Shown: in pieces, positions 22,701 through 32,558 of the stretch
Position numbering within the stretch: position 1 is the first letter of the stretch
How the letters are laid out: every line of letters begins with the position of its first letter
Source of the DNA: Didymodactylos carnosus
Taxonomy: Eukaryota > Rotifera > Eurotatoria > Philodinida > Philodinidae
Assembly: GCA_905250885.1 (NCBI GenBank)
Contig: CAJNOQ010000683.1
Coordinates: forward strand, 1-43,433
Direction of reading: 5' to 3'
DNA length: 43,433 bases
Translations under genes and position numbers: made by a program
The notes under the pieces: generated by a model
Told to the model about the DNA's origin: nothing
The model's input: only the letters and a program-made list of their open reading frames with translations
Database searches by the model: none

Positions 22701-25449
22701 CGAAAAGATGTCAAAACATACAAGGGTAGTACGCATTTGATATCAAAAGAACCGGATGGACAAAAATATCAGGCAGCAATAAATTGGAATATTCCAGCAG
22801 TCGTATCCGAATGGCTATTCTATATTTGTTTAAATGGACAAAAAACAAATGAACAAGATTATCAGGTTAAACAATGGACAAAAGAGAAAGCAATCGAATT
22901 TGTTAATAATCATCGTCAACAGCAGAAAGATATGTTCAATGAACAACAACAACAAGAAACATGTGACACTCTCTCGCAACAAGCACCGACCGATGCTGAA
23001 CAAACAAATAATACGACAACTGTCACACCACGTACCGAACGAAGATCAAAACATTCGGAAGGCGGAAATGATGCTTCTAACAATATATCTCTAACACCCG
23101 TGGCGACTACAACTCATGATGTTCTCACGGAACCATCGTCGTGTGATGAACCATGGCGAAAATATTTGCGAGTATGAAAAATGAGATACTCTTTTTAATT
23201 TGTAGCTGCTATTTATGATCCATTTCTCGTATAGGCTTATCGGGATAGTCTAGAAACGCCACCAGACAAAAAAAGAGCACCACTACCGGAACCATTGACG
23301 CCGTAAGCTAGGTATTTTTTTCAGATAAATAACTTTATTTTCCCTTTTCTTCATTCTTCAGATTGAATGTCGTTGGTCAACGAGCAATTCGTCAAGCAAT
23401 TGAAAAATTAAAAGATATGAATACAGAAAATGGTAATGGTAATAACAATGGAAATGCATCACCTGATTCACAGTTTCAATTTTACAATATCGATAACAGA
23501 CAAATTACGGATAAATGTCAAACGGTAATTTTAACTAATATGTTTTGCTAAAGAATGTCTCTGCATTGATTTCATTTTTATTTAGGAAAATAGTAAAAAA
23601 CCATTGCAAAATATTATTATTTACGTTAGTAAAAAATTAGCAAGAAATAAATTCAGTTTGCATGCACAATGTACCGCCCTTGGTGGTAAATTCGTATGGA
23701 TACCTGATGAAAAATTTACACATCTTGTATTTCAGGTGAAAAATATAAATTTTTTTATTACATATCGTTATTAAAGTGATTTAAATGTCTGTTGTAGGGA
23801 AAATTATCTGAAATACAAAAAGAACATAAAAAAGCCGAAGAATATAAGGCATTTTGTGTTTCACCACACTGGCTACAAGCAGTAAGTTTAGATTCATATA
23901 GATCTCTTTTAATTACAGATTTTATTTTCAGATGACACACACGTCTCTGTCTATTACGACAGCATGTACTCTCATTTTTGTAAAATTTCATCAATTGTTA
24001 ATATTCTTTTTTAGTGCGAAGAAGCGGGACAACGTGTACCTGAAAATTTGTATCTATGTAGTTATGATCCAAATCGATCACTGGTAAAATTTGTTTGTTT
24101 TTATAATATACTTCTCGTAAATCTCTAATCTCATAAAAATTTGATTTCACCACTAACGAGGAAAGTACCCAACTGATAAAACGCTTTTTGAACGAAACCT
24201 AGTGGACTATAGGTAGTCGACGATGCTGATTCCGAATATCACCATGACTGCTGCTGCCAGGCCTTCAAAGACCAGTTTTCGAGAAACTCTAAAGAACAAC
24301 CAAAAGCTTTCTTTCTTAATGAGGCGTAATTGTAGTCCATAAATTTTTGATTAAAACAAGGCATCTCCCAGCTCTACACGATCTTTCTTTGCAAAGTTAT
24401 AGAATTTACAAGAAAAGCCTTCAATTCATTTTTCCTTTTTCTTTCTGTACCTCCGAGGTAACAATGAACATTTAGGGCTTTTCTTGTAAACTCTATAACT
24501 TTGCAAAGAAAGGTCGTGTAGAGCTGGGAGATGCCTTGTTTTAATCAAAAATTTATGGCAATCAAAAAATCGGCAGGTCTTTTGCTGTTTTTTATATTTT
24601 TCGTCTTTTATATTTTTCTAGACGTTTTGTCAAAATGAAGCACAAGTGTGCAACGATGACGTCCCATCGACATCAACAACACTGTCAAATACAACAACAA
24701 CGACAACAACATTGTTTCAAACACCTACCACACAACGGCTGCCTAATGCATCAAATCGTACACCAACTACCTATTCAAAACGTTCAGTCAATATCGCAAC
24801 ACCAAGACCGATACCAAAAGCACGATCGAATGATCCTCGTACCAAACTATCAGTGAATCCTTGTTCTTCCCAAATACCATCCACACCAAATTTGCCGTTG
24901 GAAGAAAAACCATCATTCATGCAGATGACGAACGTAAAAGAAGAACAAGAAATATCACATTTAAATGTTGAGCAAAAAGATGATGATGCTGCATTTTCTG
25001 AACAACTTTTAAATGATTTACAGTCATCTGTAGCAAAATTAATGAGTACGACACCAACAACAAATAATAATGCTCGTATAGAAATTATCACAACGACCAC
25101 AGACGATCTGTTACAAACAAAAACAAAACTACCTCATCATCATAATTTATTATCACGTGGACGTTCAAGAAAGTCAAGTCATAATTCAAATAGCCATAGT
25201 TCGGGTGGTGAAAACAAACATCCACGTGATTCAATTCTAATTGAATGGCTTGATGAAACTGCTCGCGCTGAACGAAAAAAGATTAATGATGAAATTGAAA
25301 ATGAACAACGTGTACAAAATGATGGTGGTAACAAAGTAAAACAAGTTTTAGCCAGCAAACGTGGACATGAAGCAACGACGACTATAATGCATCAACCAGT
25401 CCCGTTAACACCGACAGCGCCTCCCATAGCGAAGAAAAGTCGATCATAA
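19735..25449 (+). CDS. TOPBP1: TOPBP1 / Dpb11-type multi-BRCT checkpoint scaffold, 15 exons
   Basis: Nuclear scaffold for origin firing and ATR activation. Exons: 19735-19812, 19877-20016, 20082-20214, 20278-20385, 20442-20515, 21156-21283, 21350-21412, 21686-21844, 21901-23171, 23235-23302, 23362-23524, 23586-23735, 23798-23881, 24015-24083, 24622-25449. They sum to 3516 nt (1171 aa) and all phases close. BRCT0-1 cover about residues 20-165: FYIIEPFQGPIFEHLKNIG, then QLMGGRTDN and THLVCDISGTEKYL. BRCT2 covers about 185-275 (YKCPLFKNLLFTTTG, CQWLFDSV). BRCT4-5 cover about 422-611: WIFLCVE, then VLGAHIQDAFVRKDV and STHLISKEPDGQKYQAA. BRCT6 covers about 800-890: IIIYVSKKLARNKF, then SPHWLQACEEAGQRVPENLY. 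The phosphate-binding lysines are kept (K151, K244, K583). IEWLDETARAERKK (W1105) aligns with the Trp of the ATR-activating domain. BRCT3 and the C-terminal BRCT7-8 pair are not found; human TOPBP1 is 1522 aa. Confidence 0.95.
20516..21155 (+). other. 640-bp intron 5 of TOPBP1
   Basis: About ten times the usual intron length here. I see no exon, RNA gene or clear repeat in it. Reading phase 2 is preserved across it (AA|A gives Lys), so it is a real intron in the model. Confidence 0.7.
24337..24558. mobile_element. near-perfect inverted repeat (foldback/MITE-like) in TOPBP1 intron 14
   Basis: Left arm 24337-24419 and right arm 24476-24558 (83 bp each) are reverse complements with only two mismatches seen, around a 56-bp spacer. 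The arms include GCATCTCCCAGCTCTACACG and its complement. Transcribed with TOPBP1, it would fold into a long hairpin. The high identity points to recent origin or gene conversion. No target-site duplication was identified, so the class is unproven. Confidence 0.85.
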
Positions 25450-25615
25450 CTTTTTCTTTTCAATTCTAAATGTATTTTATATTCATTTTTGTTTAGTGCA
25501 ATCACTCAGATAACTTGTATATACTCCTGTTTTATACTGTACAAAAATTATGAAATTATGATGTCTTTTTTTCATTCTTGTTATTTTTGTCATGATTAAG
25601 AGTGAAGAATACCAC

Positions 25616-25621
25616 AATAAA
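25616..25621 (+). promoter_or_regulatory. candidate TOPBP1 poly(A) signal
   Basis: AATAAA lies 167 bp after the TOPBP1 stop codon, a plausible distance for a short 3' UTR. Motif match only. Confidence 0.5.
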
Positions 25622-25658
25622 AACTAATTGAGAATTTACACTTTATCTACACGAAGTC

Positions 25659-26275
25659 GATTTCGGAGTAAATTTTTATATTGTTAAAAATTGGAGTAAA
25701 AGGATAAATATTCTAAGCAGTTTTTTTCTAAAGCAAGACTGAATTTCCTTCTGTCTAACTCTATTTACTTCAACACAAAGCCTTATAATATAAAAATACA
25801 TTTACAGAAGCCATGATACAGTTGCTATTCTATTTATCTTGTCTTATTTATGTACATGACAGAAATTTTACCTTTTATCAAACACAGAAAGAGAAAAAAC
25901 AAATGCTTTACTCTAAAAATGGATGTCTATGTCTTACTCCGAAAATAGAAGTAAATAAATTACTTTTGAAAAGAGAGTAAATTCCGAACTACGAAACTGA
26001 GAGTAAGCCTTTTACTCTCAAAATGGGAATAAATATCTTACTGCAAAATTGAGAGTAAACGCTTTACTCTGGAAATGGGAATAAGCGCTTTACTTCGAAA
26101 CTGAGAGTAATTGTCTGACTCCGAAAATACTAGTAAAACGTTTTACTCCGTGGGAAATTCTTGTAAGTCAAAGACCTAATTTTCGGAGTAAGAAAATCCT
26201 GATTTCGGAGTAAATTTTTTCAAAAAGCAGGGGAGGTTCCCTCCTCTCCTCCCCCTTATCAGGGTGCCCCTGGCT
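25659..26275. repeat. degenerate AGTAA/TTACT repeat tract with GC-rich end
   Basis: About 16 copies of GGAGTAA or AGAGTAA and their complements (TTACTCC, TTACTCT) alternate in both directions, many flanked by TTTCG/CGAAA. They are dense between 25908 and 26220. The same phrase GATTTCGGAGTAAATTTTT occurs near both ends (25659 and 26201). A C- and G-rich segment (26227-26275) follows, unlike the AT-rich surroundings. It lies between the convergent 3' ends of TOPBP1 and the unknown 497-aa gene. It may be a decayed foldback element or a minisatellite. Confidence 0.7.
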
Positions 26276-26279
26276 AGGA

Positions 26280-26285
26280 TTTATT
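26280..26285 (-). promoter_or_regulatory. candidate poly(A) signal of the 497-aa gene
   Basis: TTTATT on the plus strand (AATAAA on the minus strand) lies 127 bp past the stop codon of the minus-strand gene. Motif match only. Confidence 0.4.
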
Positions 26286-26411
26286 TTTAAGTTTGAATCA
26301 GTTTTTTCTCTTATATATTCAAAAAGATAAATTCATTTGTACAATTTATATTAATTTATGACATAAACATATTTTGTTGAAATTAAAATAGGTATACTCT
26401 CCAGGTAGAGT

Positions 26412-29400
26412 CTATATATACGTTATATTATTAATAATTGCACGTGGATCGCTTTGTGCACTCCGTACATATTGATTATTATTGACAGGACCTAAAAAGA
26501 AATCAATACTTATTCATAAAGTTTGAAGGACACAATCATTAAGATAATATTGAAAAGAAATTATTTAAGTTGAAGATATTTATCAAGACTAAGGAACGGA
26601 TGTTCTCTTTTGTTTTTTAAGTCCATTATGTACAATATTCTTCACTTGTCTTCTTAGAATAGAATTTTACACGTTAACGAAACAGATGCTAGGTAAGAGA
26701 GAAGAAGTGCAGTATACCACCCGGTTGTACTACAGATATCAACTGTTTAAATTTTTATATTTTAAAGTCATTTTATATTTTAAAATTTCTTACTAATTTT
26801 GAGTGACGTGAATGGTCGTGTAAGAGGTGTATATTGAGTAGCGTTTGTGTAGAAACCGTGATTTTTTCTAGTTCCATAAGTATTTATCGGATTATTGCTA
26901 TACAGAGCACTTGATTTATAATGGACATTGTCTTTTGGAAAAACGATAGAATTATAGTCTCGGAATTGCGTATCAGGTAGATTTTCAACCGTTCTTTTCT
27001 TGGGAACGTTAGTTGATTGAATTATTGAATCAATGCTTGACTCTAAATGACAGAAAAAAAATTTAGTCTAGTTACTCGCGAAACAACAATATACAAACAT
27101 GTAGCTTACGATCTGATTTTTTATTTTCTTTACTTTCTTGTGAAGAACTCGCAGAGACAGAATCACTAGTTTTTCGATTAATATCTGCTGGTGGTATATT
27201 ATTATTATAAAACATTTTTGTTTTTGAACTACTCGTGACACTCGCTTTGGGCGGTTTGCGTCTACGAAAATAATTGTCATTTGGAACAGAAGTATTACTC
27301 GATACGTCGGCAGTGTTCATCGAAGATGAATCATTTGTCAAAAGTGAATGTTCTTGTGAAGTTAGGTTAGTCACATTATTGGTTTCATTGAATGTCTGTA
27401 GATAGCGATGATATTCATCATTTATGTGCTGTGGATTATCCATGCCCGTAAAATCTAAAAGTGGTGATTGAACTGATTGTCGAAAACTATTTATCCGTAC
27501 TGGTCTTTCAGATTGATCGTACTTCGTTGATTTCAAAGTATTTTGTCCATGTGACTGTTTATACCGTCGAACAGTTTTTGTCGGTATTATATCGATTACT
27601 TCATAATATCTTTTTACTCCATTATTATCAATAGATCGAACAAAACGTCGATCAATACGTTCATTCATATCTTCGATATATTGTTCACCATTTCGATTTA
27701 TTATTGTACGACCATGGTTAAATGTACCTGCACCATATTGAGCACGTCTTATGTTGAAGGAAGAACGAGCTAAGACAGTAGTATTCCCATCTCGAAATGA
27801 CATCGAATTTGATGGTCGCAACGTTCTTTTAAAATTATTTCGTAGGTGAGGTTTTTTGGCCTGCTGCTGCAGATGTGGAGGGGAGGATGGGTGTTTTGAT
27901 TCGTTTGAAATCAATTGTGAATTAACAACATTAGACGAGGCATTGTTAGACTCATCTTGTATTGGAGTTTGCGAACGGTTAGGTATGAACTAATAAAGAA
28001 AAATGTGTCACAAGGTACCACAAGAGGAGTTTGCAATCTTAGCCCTTACTTGTGTTGGATCGTTGTTATTGAATGTATCGTCGTATGTGGCTTGATTGTC
28101 TATCCTCGATATACGTACAACGTCTGGTATAGATAAATGTGATAGGAAATCTGGATGTTTTGTAAGCACATCATACTCTTTCACTAGTATTTGATCTCTT
28201 GGCAATCGTTCCAATAGTGTGTTGTAATCTTTTTGCTGTGGTGTGCTGTAAGATGTAAACACTAATAGGTTATATGAAACAAGTGTACTTATATTGATTT
28301 ATTTTCTTAATTGGGCTATTGAGAATAACTGATGTTAATCTATTAGTACTACACCTTTTTTCTGCTTTTTTAAACTCTTTTTTCTTCCTTTTTGAGAAGG
28401 AAGGGGTATGATAAGTGATTTATTTGATGATTTTCCACGTTTTTTCCATAACTACAGTCATTATTCTGATTGATATGACTACATACCTTAATAATGTTCC
28501 CATAGTCAATCATGCCTGCTGTAAAAAAAGTTAAATACTTGTACTCTTTTGTTTATTTATAGATATTTCTGATAATAATATTTTCTTCAAAAGCACTTTT
28601 TCTTACGGTGCTACTTTATTTCGTTATTATCATATAATGTTGTTACGGTCTAGTGCCTCATACACGCATACAGACCTTGTTTTTTTTAGTTAGAAACAGT
28701 AGTGTAGATTTTTTAAATAAAAAGACACAAATCGGTGTGTTGTGGGGCGGCATAAATTTGCTAATAATTTTCTCAGTAGAATCAGACGATTCTTACAATT
28801 GTTCAAGAGAAAATGGGTATAATTTCAATGAGCTGATCAGAATCTATTATTTCTTTTGATTGAAAATACTTTTTCTATAAAATAAAAAGGGTTTTACATG
28901 AAAAAATTTTAGATTTAAAGTAATCTGTTCTGAGACTTATGACACTTGATGCCAAAATCGTTGATAGAATTAACTCAAGATCTCTTCTGCGCATAACTTG
29001 AACAAAATTGGCTGTTATAAAAGTTTGAGAAATTCCATATCAGTGAATAACAATTTGTCGCAAGAAATCTAAGAAAATTTTTCTCAGTATGCTATTTCAA
29101 AGTTCTTTTAATCAGCATATAAACCGTTTAAAGCTTAAAATTCCATTAAAAGATTAAAATAAATTTAAAAAAATGCAATTGCGTTTTAGAATACTTTTTC
29201 TTCGATCATTTGTCTACTACACATTGCCTAGTTGAATTTGAATATTTCACGACGATACATAATCTCAATGGTGAAATTTAATAATTCATAATTGATAAAA
29301 ATCTCTCTTTCAGTTTTTTGCTAAATATCTACCTAACTTCATACTATACCTCACTCTCTCTCAATCGAAATAGCTGAAGATGAAAACGGAAAGAAATTTC

Positions 29401-29607
29401 TAATTTAAAGGTATGATTGATTGATCAGTTTTAAGATAAAGTCTTTCGTTCAAGAATACGAAAAATCCACATAGGACTATATATGAATGTATCGAATAAT
29501 GAATTATATGCATTTATCTACAAATCAATAGTAGACTCACCGTTATCAGACGCTACAACAAGTAAATAAAACAAGAATTGAGTACGAATCCTATAAATCT
29601 TATTCAT
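26412..29607 (-). CDS. unrecognised 497-aa protein with hydrophobic N-terminus, 6 exons
   Basis: Exons in transcript order: 29607-29541, 28518-28487, 28235-28050, 27989-27110, 27042-26794, 26491-26412. They sum to 1494 nt and every junction keeps phase, which supports a real gene. The N-terminus MNKIYRIRTQFLFYLLVVAS looks like a signal peptide or signal anchor. If exon 1 is wrong, Met25 in exon 2 gives a 473-aa protein without it. The body is basic and rich in Asn, Ser and Arg. Its most ordered part is near the middle: YGAGTFNHGRTIINRNGEQY, then RFVRSID and KRYYEVIDIIPTKTVRRYK. N-glycosylation-type sites occur (NASS, NVTNLT). The protein ends NNITYI. Introns 1 and 2 are 1022 and 251 bp; the rest are 60-302 bp. 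I do not recognise the family. The exon 3 acceptor was placed after CACACCACAG because the upstream alternative breaks the frame. Confidence 0.75.
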
Positions 29608-31258
29608 AGTCGAGAGAGATAATTTAGAGAGATAATTAATAAAGAGCGAGAGATAATTTTTTTAGGAATAAACATCGTCTATTGCAACGGAACATTATTT
29701 AACCTTGTCACTCGTCCATATCACTTGTACGTCCCTCAAAAAATGTGCCCAGTAAGACTTTGTTTTTCTAGATAATGACCTAAAGCAAATTCATATAATT
29801 TTTCTAGAATTTCATGCTTTACAAAAGGGTTTACTTGAAGTTAATTTATTTCAACTGCTAGGGGCTTTAATACATAAACTTCCAAGTCAACCGAAGTTTC
29901 CAGCACTAAAAAGAAACGTTTTGACTATTTCAGTATAAAATCCAAAGTTCAAATCATTAGTTTATTGACCAAAAAATGCAGAAGTTCACGCTTTATTAAA
30001 CTGTGTAACTTATAAATCAACCCATTACTTTTCTTTCACCTGAAAAACTAGGAAATACTGGATGTCACTAAGATGACCGAAAAACAGAAGAGAAATGGCC
30101 TTTTTCAAAGACCCTTTTTCGCTCCGATTTCACCTAAAAAATCATTATTTCTCATTAAAAAGCGTATCATATTGTAGAAAATTTCTTACTGAAGTTTTTG
30201 GTATATCTTGTTTTGTTGAATAAGTGATTTTTAGCGAAGTTTTGCGCAAAAAATCTATTTTTTGAAGTTGCTGTTAAAAAATTTGGAGCTTTTCTTGTTA
30301 GAGTTACTGTGCCAAACATCAAAAATGAATCTTAAAAATAAATATACAATCTTGTAGAGAATTAAATTATCTATCGTTTAGTATATATAGGAATTTTTTT
30401 TATAAGTAGGAAATGAGAGAAAAATGCCCTAAGGTTTAGTGCAATTTATTCTAGGACACCCGTTATTTAAAGGAAATTGACTACGATACACTCAACGTAC
30501 ATATACTCAGATGTTTCTATGTGAGAGTACGGATTGAAACGTGTTCTTTTTAGCTTATCAGTTGGATAAGTCTGAATCCCGAAGACAATTGATAATAGCT
30601 GACAATTACTGAACTCCTTCTATGGGGAAGACTGCAACATCAATATTGCACAATGTTTAGCTTGTAACAGCCAATATATTTTATTATATACCTTGTGGGT
30701 GGAACGTATTGGACAACGACGCAGACCTTTAACCAAAAAATGAAAGTTTATATTTTTTGATTTTAAATAGTGGGTGATCATTCTGACACCACCGATTAAT
30801 CTTTTGCAAAACGTTTTGGTTTGAGTCATATATTATTGGAAAAACCTGCTGGTAAAACTGTCTATACGGTCAACATATCTGAAACAACTCGGATATTTTG
30901 AGTACATTGAACCTTCTTTTTGAATCAAAAGTGATTCTACGAATGAATGAACCACGACGAATATCTTAAAGATTATGGTCTGAACCGAAGATCTCAGAGA
31001 AAATTCATGTTTTCAACGCTGGTAACATTTCCCCAGTGCTCAAGTTTTTCACAAATTTTCGCAAGGCGAAAGTGTTTGCAGTAGAGGAGTATGTAGGGAA
31101 AATAGATACGTTCATCGAAGAACGCTTTTCAAGACATACATCACATATAAGGTCACTTAGTAATGCATGTTAGTCAACAAGCTCAACACAAGTACGTATA
31201 TACACACAGCTTTAAATGGAAAAGAAATAGGTTCACATTGTGCGTTTTAGATTGACAT

Positions 31259-32118
31259 GAAGGAGAAGTGCCGGTAAGGTCATTTTTCATGTCGAAAATT
31301 TTGGTATCTTAAACTTCAATCAAAGATACATTATCCAACGCATAATTTCGCGCTGATTACGACTATCAGCTTGATTTAACGCTAAAACGTTAGTAGCATT
31401 TACCAAATCACTTTTTTTAACTGATGGTATTTTCGACCATCGTTAACTTTTCGTCGTCAGCCGACTCACTAACGTGTTTCAAAAATCCGAAACACAATGA
31501 GTCCTGCTCAGAATCGATTTTTCTCTCTATAAATATGTCAAAATAAAAAATTAAAACACGATTCAGTATTTTTTCCAGGTCAAAAACTGAAAAAACGGCG
31601 AAAAATATCGTTTTTTAGGCATTTCGATCTAATATTACGGGAAAACAAGGTTTTGATCCCATGAGTGAAATACGTGGCTCGACTCAGTTTTTACGCCCTA
31701 TCCGAATATGACCTGAAAATCGGAAAGAAAGTTGTCTAACACGGTTAAAAATTGAAAATACGTACATATGTTAGGGAAAAATACGTAAAATAGAAACCAC
31801 CAATACGTCGACTTTGGGTGTCAGCGATGAGATACAGCTTACTCGATGTAGTTTTGGACGCTGATTCCATTTTTTATGGTGAAAGCCGCAGTTTTCTAGC
31901 TGTGTAGGAAAAAAAGTTATAGTCAAATTAGTTTTCTAACGAAAAGTAGAATTTTTATCACGTTCCAACGGAAATTACCTCCATTGCTTCTACTTTCCGC
32001 TAGGAAAATAAAATGCGTCTAACGTTTTATCCTCCAGCAACAAAGGCCTACAACCATGTGATTTTTTCGCTAAAAAAGTATGACATGAAAAATGACCGTA
32101 TCGCACTACTTTTCCTTT
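31259..32118. mobile_element. possible noncoding transposon relic with inverted termini
   Basis: The left end (31259-31294) and the reverse complement of the right end (32080-32118) share GGTCATTTTTCATGTC without mismatch, plus a looser AAGGAGAAGT / AAGGAAAAGT outer part and a 3-base gap. The roughly 860-bp segment between has no coding frame. This fits a nonautonomous DNA transposon, but no target-site duplication is clear and only one copy is visible. Confidence 0.45.
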
Positions 32119-32347
32119 GAATACAAAGTTTCCAGTAAAAATCAAAAATTTGTAATATAATCATGTCATATATCTGCTTCTTAAAAGTTATGATGTTGAA
32201 AAGCTGAATAATCTGCTTTACGTCAATTTGATCCGAAAAATCTTTAATTAAAAATTTCGCAGATGAGTACTCAACTTATTAATTGCTGCTTCTAAAAGAG
32301 ATCATAGAAGGATAATAACTTAGTTTTATATTATCTTTAGAGAGAAT

Positions 32348-32353
32348 TTTATT
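32348..32353 (-). promoter_or_regulatory. candidate poly(A) signal of the p140Cap-type gene
   Basis: TTTATT (AATAAA on the minus strand) lies 205 bp past the stop codon. Motif match only. Confidence 0.4.
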
Positions 32354-32558
32354 AAACAACAACAAAAAGCTAATCCCTGCTGTGTAAAAATATTTAAGAA
32401 ATAAAACCAACAACAAATATTTACAAATTACGAAAAAAAAAACCATTCGTATTCTTAATACTTACACAGTCGAAATAAAAACAGTAGCTGTACATAATGA
32501 ACAAAGTCCACAAATATATATCTGATCTAGAAAGAGACATTACTTAATATATTACAAA

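Larger units (their letters stand above)
29608..32558. other. 2.95-kb noncoding region
   Basis: It holds the upstream side of the unknown gene and the 3' side of the p140Cap-type gene. No exon, RNA gene or long frame is convincing; the small frame at 30620-30829 has no recognisable content. A possible terminal-inverted-repeat element occupies 31259-32118 and is listed separately. Confidence 0.55.

Noticed and set aside
28653..28859. 68-codon plus-strand frame
   Set aside because: It lies in the intron of the minus-strand 497-aa gene and has no recognisable feature.
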